This document shows, piece by piece, positions 1-6,298 of a stretch of DNA of 33,102 nucleotides. Each line of letters opens with the position of its first letter. Within the stretch, counting starts at the first letter, position 1. Origin of the DNA: DAOTYE01 sp034434915 (GTDB lineage Bacteria > Chloroflexota > Dehalococcoidia > Dehalococcoidales > RBG-16-60-22). A program made the position numbers and the translations under genes. The stretch covers positions 1 through 33,102 of the forward strand of contig DAOTYE010000030.1 in assembly GCA_034434915.1 (NCBI GenBank), read 5' to 3'. Below the pieces are notes generated by a model. The model was not told the DNA's origin. It saw only the letters and a list, made by a program, of their open reading frames with translations, and made no database searches.

Positions 1-220
1 TAAGTTTCACCAGGTCGGTCCGCGCTCTGAGTGAGGAGAGGTTGTATTGGGCTTGAAATAGGTGCGGGTTATAGCCTGGCGCGCTGGTGGTAATGGTTAC
101 CTCGCCGGTGACATAGCCAGACTTATGCTGGTGCAGCTTCTCAACTCTTATATTGAGATATTCTTCCTTCCAGTGGAAGTTGTAGACTCCGGCTACCAAA
201 CTAACTTTCGGCACGCTCAT
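1..220 (-). CDS. Unrecognised element protein, N-terminal part only
   Basis: An open frame starts with ATG at 220-218 (begins MSVPKVSLVAGVYNFHW) and runs off the left edge without a stop, giving 73 visible residues. The start overlaps the 3' end of the upstream zinc-ribbon gene by 20 bases, so translation is probably coupled. The visible part is polar and mixed, with no signal peptide or membrane segment and no motif I recognise. By position, it follows regulatory genes in the leftward module of a mobile element, where replication or transfer functions are common, but the sequence itself does not show this. The reading frame is well supported; the function is unknown. Confidence 0.6.
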   Translation of the reverse strand, partial: MSVPKVSLVAGVYNFHWKEEYLNIRVEKLHQHKSGYVTGEVTITTSAPGYNPHLFQAQYNLSSLRARTDLVKL

Positions 221-674
221 CGATAACAAAACCCCTCGTTTTTTTTGCTTTAAGAGAACTTCTCTTCATTCCGGCGGGCTTCCGGGGAATCAGTTTTTGA
301 GTATGCCGGAGGCCCAAGCGAAGCTGCTTTACCTCCTCCCAGATAGCTTTCAACCCGAGGCGGCGCCGCTCTTGTTCCGAGAGGCAGGCTAGCTTTTCTT
401 CGATACTGGCTAGGCGGGCGTGTAACTCTCCCAATGTATATTCGAGAGGCTCACAGGGGCCGGGGTCAGGCAGTCCGTATTCACGGCAGTAATACCGGTG
501 CCAGTCCCAAGAAATCGGGAAGTCAATCAGTGGCTCACTCCAGCCGCAGGCATGACACTCAATGTCTGGATACCCCGTCCCTATGCGGCTAGACCCGCAC
601 TGCGGACACCTGTAGGAGTCGGCTTGACTTCCATGCTCTGCTGGAGTATTATTTACAACAGTAGAGTGTGCCAT
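201..674 (-). CDS. Zinc-ribbon protein with coiled-coil-like C-terminal half
   Basis: This 157-aa protein has two CxxC pairs (Cys23/26 and Cys40/43) that form a zinc-ribbon-like knuckle. A middle segment of about residues 75-125 is rich in Leu, Glu, Lys and Arg and looks helical or coiled-coil, and the tail is basic. I chose ATG 674 because an AAAGGGTG ribosome-binding site stands 6-7 bases upstream; a GTG at 683 in the same frame lies inside that site. It is third in the leftward element module, 58 bases after the HTH gene and overlapping the next gene by 20 bases. Such proteins are common in phages and integrative elements, but no specific function can be assigned. Confidence 0.65.
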   Translation of the reverse strand: MAHSTVVNNTPAEHGSQADSYRCPQCGSSRIGTGYPDIECHACGWSEPLIDFPISWDWHRYYCREYGLPDPGPCEPLEYTLGELHARLASIEEKLACLSEQERRRLGLKAIWEEVKQLRLGLRHTQKLIPRKPAGMKRSSLKAKKTRGFVIDERAES

Positions 675-732
675 CGGTCTCACCCTTTCTTCCGTGAAGC
701 CCTGGATTCAGCCCCGGGGCTTCTTTTATCTA

Positions 733-969
733 TTAAGTGCCCCGGTTGCAGGGGGATTCTGAATTTCCATGCTGCGCCTCCTCATCAGCGCCCAACATTG
801 CCAACAGCTTCAATCGCGGAATAATTACCTTTCTGGGACCTAGATGAATGCAGGGTATCGCCCCATTTTTGAGTCCCGAATACAGTACCGACCTAGAACA
901 GCGGAGGATTCTCCGCGCCTCCTCGGGCGTCAGGACCAATACCCCGTTATTTTTTCCTCTCCCGTTCAT
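733..969 (-). CDS. Small HTH protein, excisionase-like
   Basis: This 78-aa protein contains a compact helix-turn-helix of the excisionase/MerR (HTH_17) type. Residues about 12-50 read LTPEEARRILRCSRSVLYSG followed by GAIPCIHLG and the wing PRKVIIPR, which is the usual excisionase pattern. The start codon at 969 is preceded by AGGAG inside the upstream gene, and the two genes overlap by 23 bases. With an integrase on the opposite side of the promoter region, the natural reading is a recombination directionality factor or a Cox-like repressor/excisionase. It could instead be a plain transcription factor of the element. The fold is fairly certain; the role is inferred from context. Confidence 0.75.
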   Translation of the reverse strand: MNGRGKNNGVLVLTPEEARRILRCSRSVLYSGLKNGAIPCIHLGPRKVIIPRLKLLAMLGADEEAQHGNSESPCNRGT

Positions 970-1144
970 CCTTATGCTCCTGCCTAGGTTTGGGGCGTAC
1001 GACTATCTCTCCCAGCGTGAAGGTAACCTCAAGCTCTTCAGGGAAGTCATTGAGCCTCAACCACCACCCCGGTACCGTCATCGCCCGAGAGTATGGCCCG
1101 ACCTTCCACGGCTTCAAAAATATTGTCCTTGCTGCTGTCTGCAT
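947..1144 (-). CDS. Small unknown protein, first gene of the leftward element operon
   Basis: This 65-aa frame begins with MQTAARTIF and ends in a highly charged Lys/Arg/Glu tail. An excellent AAGGAGGG site lies 8 bases before ATG 1144. The frame stays open upstream to 1267, but that extension would include the promoter at 1238-1267, so the short form is preferred. The core (around KVGPYSRAMTVPGWWLRLN) resembles short basic DNA-binding or antitoxin-like proteins only loosely, and I cannot name a family. It overlaps the excisionase-like gene by 23 bases and is the first product expected from the leftward promoter. Confidence 0.55.
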   Translation of the reverse strand: MQTAARTIFLKPWKVGPYSRAMTVPGWWLRLNDFPEELEVTFTLGEIVVRPKPRQEHKDERERKK

Positions 1145-1148
1145 GTTA

Positions 1149-1177
1149 TTGCCCTCCTTGACTAGGTGTGCTATAAT
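1149..1177 (+). promoter_or_regulatory. Rightward promoter of the HTH-integrase unit
   Basis: TTGCCC (1149-1154) and a perfect TATAAT (1172-1177) are 17 bases apart, giving a predicted start near 1184 and a leader of about 143 bases before the gene at 1327. The -35 box overlaps the ribosome-binding site of the leftward 65-aa gene. It faces the promoter at 1238-1267, so each polymerase would cross the other's start site. Confidence 0.55.
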
Positions 1178-1237
1178 ATGTGGCAAATATGAAATTAAGG
1201 TACGTTTATGTTCTCCAAAAACATCATATTGATTACG

Positions 1238-1267
1238 AGTATAAACCCGGCGCTCGGCCTTTGTCAA
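1238..1267 (-). promoter_or_regulatory. Leftward sigma-70-type promoter of the element
   Basis: Read on the minus strand, TTGACA (1267-1262) and TATACT (1243-1238) are separated by 18 bases. The -35 is perfect and the -10 matches 5 of 6 consensus bases. The predicted start is near 1231, about 87 bases before the first leftward gene. It points towards the opposing promoter at 1149-1177. Confidence 0.65.
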
Positions 1268-1326
1268 GTGTTTGCGTGGTAATTGGCTACGATAAATTCT
1301 TTTAAATTCATCAAAGGAGGTGCCAG

Positions 1327-1761
1327 ATGAGGGATGGATATCGGTATGAAGTAAGAGCTGAAGCTATTACTATGCGCTATCAAAAGAAGAGGTGGAAGGA
1401 AATTCAGGTTGCAATCAGTCAAAAGTTTGGTGTAATGCCGAGTATTCGGCAGATGCAGAAGTGGTTTGAGGACTATCAAGGCACGACTGATGACCCAACT
1501 GGGGCAAAATACATTGCAAAGATCGTGGAGGAGGCTGCCGATTTTGCTAAACCACTTGCACAGGCGAAGATGATGGGTGAAATAATGCCGCTGTGGGCGC
1601 AGCTGCGGGAGAAGCATGGCATAGATTTTTCCGATGCCGGTTGGATGGCAATGTTAGCTTACTGGGAGGCACAGATTGGGCGTGAAAGCTTTGACCGTAT
1701 AGTTGATGGGTATAGGGCACACCGCGACAAATTGGGACGAGAAGGAAGGGGTCAGCAATGA
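1327..1761 (+). CDS. Putative HTH protein upstream of the integrase
   Basis: This 144-aa protein has a very good ribosome-binding site (AAAGGAGGTG) 5 bases before ATG. Residues about 10-50 look like a homeodomain-like helix-turn-helix (RYQKKRWKEIQVAISQKFGV, then a second helix ending in QKWFEDY), as seen in transposase or terminase small-subunit N-termini and some phage regulators. The rest is helical with many Trp/Met residues and a basic tail. The stop overlaps the ATG of a 17-codon frame that leads into the integrase, so it is probably co-transcribed with it. In a P2-like layout this position would hold the repressor; that is inference, and no exact family is recognised. Confidence 0.6.
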   Translation: MRDGYRYEVRAEAITMRYQKKRWKEIQVAISQKFGVMPSIRQMQKWFEDYQGTTDDPTGAKYIAKIVEEAADFAKPLAQAKMMGEIMPLWAQLREKHGIDFSDAGWMAMLAYWEAQIGRESFDRIVDGYRAHRDKLGREGRGQQ

Positions 1762-1811
1762 GAGGCTCAATAATCAAGCGATACCAAGAAATTAGAGGAG
1801 GCGCAAGGTGA
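1758..1811 (+). CDS. 17-codon bridging frame between HTH gene and integrase
   Basis: ATG 1758 overlaps the previous stop as ATGA, and its TGA (1809-1811) overlaps the integrase start as GTGA. The predicted peptide begins MRGSIIKRYQ, which resembles the first residues of integrases of this type, including the one that follows (MKGYIRKRGQ). The integrase ribosome-binding site (GAGGAGG) lies inside this frame. It may be a translational coupling leader, a remnant of a duplicated integrase start, or chance. Confidence 0.3.
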   Translation: MRGSIIKRYQEIRGGAR

Positions 1812-3004
1812 AAGGATACATTCGTAAAAGAGGACAGAATTCGTGGCAAATCACCGTTGATGCCGGCGCCAGTCCTGGTGGTAAGCGCAAGAGGATTTTT
1901 GAAACCGTTCGCGGTGCTAAGCGTGATGCACAGCGCAGACTTCACGAGTTGGTCGCCAGCCTAGAGAAGGGCTACAGCCCACCGGTCGAGCGCCTTACAG
2001 TAAAGGAGTACCTAGAGAGGTGGCTTAAGGATTATGTGCAGGCAAGCCTCAGTCCTAAGACCAGCGAGGGCTATGAACACATCTGCCGTCGTTACCTCTT
2101 TCCTTGTCTGGGCAATATCAAATTGGCTGGATTGAAACCGGAGCACCTGCAGCATTACTATTCTGAGAGGCTGGCGAGCGGGCTAAGTGCTCAAACGGTC
2201 AGGCATCACCACATGGTCTTACACAAGGCCCTGCAGACAGCAGTAGGATGGGGGCTCCTACTGAGAAACACGGCTGACGCGGTTACGCCACCACCTGCGC
2301 AACAGCCCGAGATGCAGACGTGGAATGAGGATGAAATCGCTACTTTTCTTCAGGCGGCTAGGTCGACGCGATACTTCGCTCTCTTCCACACCCTCTTATT
2401 TACCGGTTTAAGAAGGTCCGAGGCACTGGCACTTCGCTGGTGCGACATTGATTTGTTGCTCTGCCAGCTTTGCGTTACCCGGAGTCTTCACGTCGCGAAA
2501 GGTGGACGGGTGGTTATCAGACAACCAAAGTCGGTCAAAGGACGGCGTATGGTTGCCCTGTCCCCGCTAACAGTTTCGGTCCTGAGAGAGCACTGGGAAA
2601 AACAGTCGCTGGAGCGGTCCATGCTGGGGATACCGCTCAAAGAGGACGACCTGGTATTCAGTCATGTTGACGGCAGTCCCCTACTCCCCGGCAGTGTGAC
2701 TCATGCCTGGGTCAAGCTTGTCAGACGGACTGGCCTGAGACCGATACGACTTCACGATGCGCGTCACACCCATGCCACTCTTATGCTCAAGCAAGGCACT
2801 CATCCGAAAGTAGTCCAGGAAAGGCTCGGCCACGCCAGCATCCAGGTAACCCTCGATATTTACAGCCATGTTACGCCCGGGCTCCAGGAAGCCGCCGCGG
2901 CTCGCTTTGACCAGGCTTTCACCACAAGGTATAATGAGCACATGGCAAAGGAAAATGTCGCCAATTTGTCGCCAAAACTGGACATAACACTGACGAAGGA
3001 CTGA
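1808..3004 (+). CDS. Tyrosine-type site-specific integrase
   Basis: This 398-aa phage-type tyrosine recombinase integrates and excises the element by DNA strand exchange. The N-terminal arm-binding part (about 1-55) is basic and is followed by a SAM-like core-binding domain (about 63-150). The catalytic domain carries Arg202 (TGLRRSEAL), Lys241, the His316-Arg319 pair (LHDARHTHAT), His342 (LGHAS) and the nucleophile Tyr352 (DIYSHV), so all active-site residues are intact. It starts at GTG 1808 after GAGGAGG. About 45 residues follow the Tyr, and their coding sequence contains the predicted promoter of the adjacent tRNA-Arg. That tRNA gene is the likely attachment region. Confidence 0.93.
   Translation: MKGYIRKRGQNSWQITVDAGASPGGKRKRIFETVRGAKRDAQRRLHELVASLEKGYSPPVERLTVKEYLERWLKDYVQASLSPKTSEGYEHICRRYLFPCLGNIKLAGLKPEHLQHYYSERLASGLSAQTVRHHHMVLHKALQTAVGWGLLLRNTADAVTPPPAQQPEMQTWNEDEIATFLQAARSTRYFALFHTLLFTGLRRSEALALRWCDIDLLLCQLCVTRSLHVAKGGRVVIRQPKSVKGRRMVALSPLTVSVLREHWEKQSLERSMLGIPLKEDDLVFSHVDGSPLLPGSVTHAWVKLVRRTGLRPIRLHDARHTHATLMLKQGTHPKVVQERLGHASIQVTLDIYSHVTPGLQEAAAARFDQAFTTRYNEHMAKENVANLSPKLDITLTKD
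2907..2935 (+). promoter_or_regulatory. Promoter inside the integrase gene, probably for tRNA-Arg
   Basis: TTGACC (2907-2912), 17 bases, then a perfect TATAAT (2930-2935) lie within the last 33 codons of the integrase. The predicted start is near 2942, about 76 bases before the tRNA. No better promoter is seen between it and the tRNA. Confidence 0.6.
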
Positions 3005-3017
3005 AAATTAGCTTCAT

Positions 3018-3093
3018 GCGCCTGTAGCTCAGCGGACAGAGCATCGGTCTTCGGAACCGGTGGTCGTGGGTTCGAATCCCTCCAGGCGCGCCA
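3018..3093 (+). tRNA. tRNA-Arg (anticodon TCG)
   Basis: All arms of a tRNA can be folded: a 7-bp acceptor stem (GCGCCTG with CAGGCGC), a D-stem GCTC/GAGC, an anticodon stem TCGGT/ACCGG around loop CTTCGGA with TCG at 3051-3053, a five-base variable loop, and a T-arm with TTCGAAT. CCA is encoded. The T-stem has one T-T mismatch (3067/3081). It decodes CGA. It lies 13 bases after the integrase and only 3 bases from the convergent pckG stop codon, and it is the likely target site of the element. Confidence 0.95.
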
Positions 3094-3096
3094 CTG

Positions 3097-4878
3097 CTAT
3101 TTGCCGATGCCCAGTTTGCTTTTGAGAGCATTGAGCTCGTCCCACATCTCCTGCGGCATCCTGGAGCCAAACTTCTTGAAGAACTGCTCAATTTCCGCCG
3201 TCTCTTTTTCCCATTCAGCCTTGTTGATGGCGAAGAGCTTATCAAACTTTTCTCTGGGCAGGTCCAGCCCCTCCAGCGGGAAGTCCTCATAGTTTGGTAT
3301 CAAACCTATGGGCGTCTCTTTTGCTGAGGCTTTGCCTTTGACCCGGTCAATCATCCATTTCAAGACCCGTATATTCTCCCCGAACCCGGGCCAGAGGAAC
3401 TTGCCGTTTTCATCCAGACGGAACCAGTTAACGGAGAAAATTCTGGGGGCGTTTTTCGCTTTTGCCCGGATGTTAATCCAGTGCCCAAGATAATCACCCA
3501 TGTTATACCCGGTGAACGGGAGCATCGCCATGGGGTCTCTTCTGAGGACGCCCACTTTCTGCGTCGCCGCCGCCGTGGTCTCAGAGCCATTCCGAGCGCC
3601 GAGGAACACCCCGTGAACCCAGTTACGTGATTCTACCACCAGAGGGATGGTATCCGACCTTCTGCCGCCGACGATGATGGCAGAAATGGGGACACCTTTC
3701 GGATTGTCAAACTCAGGAGATAGGTTACGCGTATTATAGATTGAGCACGTGAAGCGAGCGTTAGGATGGGCGGCTTTAGTCCCAGAGGACGGGTGCCAGG
3801 GATTACCCTGCCAGTCCTCTACATGCAACGGAGGCGTCTCCGTCAAGTCTTCCCACCAGGGCTCCCTATTATCAACGTCCAGTGCCGTATTAGAATAAAG
3901 CGTAGGATAAAACTTATTGTTCTTCAATGTCTGGAGCATGGTGGGGTTCGTTTTCTCAGAAGTGCCCGGCGCCACGCCAAAGTAGCCTTTTTCCGGATTT
4001 ACAGCGTAGAAGCGACCGTCCGGACCCACGTTTATCCAGGCAATGTCATCGCCCAGGGTCCAGATTTTATAGCCCGGCAGAGTGGGCTTAAGCATTGCCA
4101 GGTTCGTTTTTCCGCAGTATGAGGGAAGCGCCGCCAATATGTAGTTGATTTCACCATCCGGCGACTCAATGCCCATAATCACCATATGCTCCGCCAGCCA
4201 GCCTTCCTTCAGCCCGAGCCATGAGGCGATTCTCAGGGAGAAACATTTCTTCCCCAGCAAGGCATTCCCCCCGTAACCGGAACCGATGCTCCACACCAGC
4301 CCCTCATCCGGGAAGTGCATGATAAACCGCTTGTTGGGGTCAAAATCGCCTACGGAGTGTATCCCCTTGACAAAATTCTCAGAATTCCCAATTTTTTCCG
4401 TAACCTTCTTTCCCAGAATGGTCATGATTCTCATGCTGATTGCCACGTAAGAGATGTCAGTCAGCTGGACGCATAGCTTGGTATAGGGTGAATCAATATG
4501 ACTGCCCATGGCGTAGGGCAGGACATACATCGTCTTACCGCGCATACAGCCATCAGATAGCCTGGTCATGAGCTTCTTTGTCTCTTCCGGGGACATCCAG
4601 TTGTTGTTCGGTCCGGCAGTCTCTTTATCCGGATGAGATACGTAGGTAAGGTGTTCAGTCCGCGCCACATCTGTGGGATGGCTTCTGTGGAGATAGGCAT
4701 TGGGCCATTTACTCTGGTTTATCTCGTAGAATACCGGTTTCCCTTCAATCTTTTCCTCTTTCAGCCCTATTTCCATGATTTTATGGGCTTCCTCATCAGA
4801 ACCGTCACACCACCAGATTCGGTCCGGCTTGGTCAGCTTTGCTACATCGTCAACCCATTTTTCTAACGGTGTCGCCAT
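3097..4878 (-). CDS. pckG: Phosphoenolpyruvate carboxykinase (GTP)
   Basis: This 593-aa enzyme interconverts oxaloacetate + GTP with PEP + CO2 + GDP in the cytoplasm, for gluconeogenesis or, in some anaerobes, carboxylation. It is the GTP class: the P-loop PSYCGKTN (about 252-259) contains the reactive Cys255, and the class signatures GGRRSDTIPLV and GARNGSETTAAA are intact. The length is normal for the family (about 600). The ATG at 4878 follows GAAAGGAGAG. The gene is divergent from the GNAT gene across a 147-base region with an FNR-like dyad and a TATAAT box, and convergent with tRNA-Arg with only 3 bases between them. Assignment is secure. Confidence 0.97.
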   Translation of the reverse strand: MATPLEKWVDDVAKLTKPDRIWWCDGSDEEAHKIMEIGLKEEKIEGKPVFYEINQSKWPNAYLHRSHPTDVARTEHLTYVSHPDKETAGPNNNWMSPEETKKLMTRLSDGCMRGKTMYVLPYAMGSHIDSPYTKLCVQLTDISYVAISMRIMTILGKKVTEKIGNSENFVKGIHSVGDFDPNKRFIMHFPDEGLVWSIGSGYGGNALLGKKCFSLRIASWLGLKEGWLAEHMVIMGIESPDGEINYILAALPSYCGKTNLAMLKPTLPGYKIWTLGDDIAWINVGPDGRFYAVNPEKGYFGVAPGTSEKTNPTMLQTLKNNKFYPTLYSNTALDVDNREPWWEDLTETPPLHVEDWQGNPWHPSSGTKAAHPNARFTCSIYNTRNLSPEFDNPKGVPISAIIVGGRRSDTIPLVVESRNWVHGVFLGARNGSETTAAATQKVGVLRRDPMAMLPFTGYNMGDYLGHWINIRAKAKNAPRIFSVNWFRLDENGKFLWPGFGENIRVLKWMIDRVKGKASAKETPIGLIPNYEDFPLEGLDLPREKFDKLFAINKAEWEKETAEIEQFFKKFGSRMPQEMWDELNALKSKLGIGK

Positions 4879-4913
4879 TACTCTCCTTTCTTACTTGCGC
4901 ATAATTATACGCA

Positions 4914-4942
4914 TCTTTAAGATACATCTGGGAATCACTAAA
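4914..4942 (-). promoter_or_regulatory. Promoter of pckG
   Basis: On the minus strand, TTTAGT (4942-4937), 17 bases, then a perfect TATAAT (4919-4914) give a start near 4907. The -35 is weak, and an FNR-like dyad sits 2 bases upstream of it, which is the geometry of an activator-dependent promoter. Confidence 0.5.
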
Positions 4943-4944
4943 GG

Positions 4945-4958
4945 TTGACATGAGTCAA
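4945..4958. promoter_or_regulatory. FNR/CRP-like dyad between pckG and the GNAT gene
   Basis: TTGAC-ATGA-GTCAA is a perfect 5-bp inverted repeat with a 4-base spacer. It fits the TTGA-N6-TCAA core bound by Crp/Fnr/FixK family regulators. Its centre is at about -44 for pckG and about -64 for the rightward gene, close to class II and class I activator positions. The identity of the regulator is inferred. Confidence 0.4.
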
Positions 4959-5025
4959 ACAGGCATTCATGTAAAAACCGTTTTATTATATCATATGCAT
5001 GGTATAATTGAAACTACCAATCAGT

Positions 5026-5520
5026 ATGATTAGACCGTGTTGCCCGGATGATATCCCCAGAATATATGCCATCATCAATAAGGCGGCGAAAGCCTACCGG
5101 GGCGTCATTCCGCCTGACTGCTACCATGAGCCATACATGCCCATGGTTGAGCTTAAGCGGGAGATGACGCGGATGACCTTCTACGGCTGGGAGGAAGCGG
5201 GAGAACTGGTGGCAGTGATGGGGTTTGAGCCAGTGAAAGACGTTACCCTCATCCGCCACGCTTATGTCCTGCCGCAGTGGCAGAAAAAAGGAATAGGCAG
5301 CCAATTGCTGGCGTACCTGAAAAGCCTGGCCAAAACCAAACGGTTGCTCGTCGGCACGTGGGCGGATGCCCGCTGGGCGGTTGCTTTCTACGAAAAGCAC
5401 GGCTTCACATTACAGCCGGTTAAAGACGAACTGCTGAGGACCTACTGGGACATACCTGAGCGCCAGATTGAGACCTCAGTGGTGCTGGGTCTGCAGATAG
5501 CTAAAGGAAAGAAAGTATGA
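5026..5520 (+). CDS. GNAT family N-acetyltransferase
   Basis: This 164-aa acetyl-CoA-dependent acyltransferase has a single GNAT domain. The acetyl-CoA-binding motif A is clear (HAYVLPQWQKKGIGSQLL, with the Q/R-x-x-G-x-G/A signature), followed by motif B around WAVAFYEKHGF, which is typical of amine or amino-acid acetyltransferases. A TTG at 5008 would add six residues, but it overlaps the TATAAT box (5003-5008), so ATG 5026 is preferred. That leaves a leader of about 11 bases without a ribosome-binding site. The HAD hydrolase follows 19 bases later and is probably co-transcribed. The acceptor substrate cannot be told from sequence. Confidence 0.85.
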   Translation: MIRPCCPDDIPRIYAIINKAAKAYRGVIPPDCYHEPYMPMVELKREMTRMTFYGWEEAGELVAVMGFEPVKDVTLIRHAYVLPQWQKKGIGSQLLAYLKSLAKTKRLLVGTWADARWAVAFYEKHGFTLQPVKDELLRTYWDIPERQIETSVVLGLQIAKGKKV

Positions 5521-5539
5521 AACAGAAGGAGGGCAAAAA

Positions 5540-6253
5540 ATGGATGTTTCCTCAATAAAAGCTCTCACCTTTGATGTATTCGGTACGGTGGTTGACTGGC
5601 GCACGACAATTATTGCCGAGGGAGAGGAGATAGGAAAAGCCAAAGGGCTGACTATTGATTGGGCACGATTTGCTGACACCTGGAGGGCAGGTTATTTTTC
5701 GTCTATGGACCTCGTCCGCAGTAAGAAACTGCCCTGGACAAAAATTGACACTTTGCACCGCATGGTTCTTGACAACCTGCTGATAGAATTCGGCATCGCG
5801 GGGTTAAGTGAAGCAGAAAAATACCGTCTAAATCTGGTGTGGCACAGGCTTAAGCCCTGGCCTGATGCCATCCCCGGGCTGAACCGCCTCCGCACGCGGT
5901 ATATCATTGCCACGCTTTCAAACGGCAACATGGCACTTCTGACAAACATGGCTAAAAATGCCGGCTTGCCGTGGGACTGCATTCTGTCCGCTGAACTCGC
6001 CAAACGATACAAACCCGACCCGGAGGCTTACCTGATGGCGGCAGATTTGCTCGGGCTAAGAACTGACCAGATAATGCACGTGGCGGCACACAAGGCAGAC
6101 CTCAAAGCGGCGCACGGTCAGGGAATGAAGACAGCCTTCGTGCCCAGACCGCTGGAATACGGACCAACTCGCGAGGTGGAGACTACCCCTGAGCCCTGGA
6201 TTGACTTATTTGCCACTGACTTTGAAGATTTGGCTACCAAGCTGGGCACCTAG
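5540..6253 (+). CDS. HAD-superfamily hydrolase, haloacid dehalogenase type II-like
   Basis: This 237-aa protein belongs to the type II (L-2-haloacid dehalogenase-like) branch of the HAD superfamily. Motif I is FDVFGTVVDWR with nucleophile Asp12, motif II is ATLSNGN, and the Lys of KRYKPDPEAY follows. The last motif reads VAAHKADL. Known L-2-haloacid dehalogenases have Ser-Ser-Asn in place of Ala-Ala-His there, so true dehalogenase activity is doubtful; another small phosphate or halo-substrate is possible. A strong AGAAGGAGGG site precedes the ATG. It follows the GNAT gene by 19 bases and is convergent with mtaB. Confidence 0.85.
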   Translation: MDVSSIKALTFDVFGTVVDWRTTIIAEGEEIGKAKGLTIDWARFADTWRAGYFSSMDLVRSKKLPWTKIDTLHRMVLDNLLIEFGIAGLSEAEKYRLNLVWHRLKPWPDAIPGLNRLRTRYIIATLSNGNMALLTNMAKNAGLPWDCILSAELAKRYKPDPEAYLMAADLLGLRTDQIMHVAAHKADLKAAHGQGMKTAFVPRPLEYGPTREVETTPEPWIDLFATDFEDLATKLGT

Positions 6254-6298
6254 TACGCTTTTTCTGCGGTCTCTGCCATACCAGGGTCCTCTGCAAGT

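Larger units (their letters stand above)
1..3017. mobile_element. Right end of an integrated genetic element beside tRNA-Arg
   Basis: This is a partial element. A tyrosine integrase stops 13 bases before a tRNA-Arg gene, and behind it lie short, overlapping accessory genes (HTH, zinc ribbon, unknowns) with no housekeeping function. Two opposed promoters separate the leftward and rightward modules. This matches the integration/control end of a temperate phage or integrative element. The far end and its attachment site are outside the window, and I found no second copy of the tRNA end inside it, so the exact boundary is inferred. The element lies on the 5' side of the tRNA, which is less usual than insertion at the 3' end. 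Confidence 0.7.

Noticed and set aside
1264..1617. 117-codon minus-strand frame opposite the HTH gene
   Set aside because: It lies inside a better supported gene with a strong ribosome-binding site, has no such site itself and no recognisable motif.
2919..3290. Antisense open frame with residues GGIRTHDHRFRRPMLCPLSYR
   Set aside because: This is the well-known false protein translated from the reverse strand of tRNA-Arg; it also runs through pckG in the wrong frame.
5008..5025. TTG start for the GNAT gene
   Set aside because: It overlaps a perfect TATAAT box and has no ribosome-binding site, so it would not be in the message.
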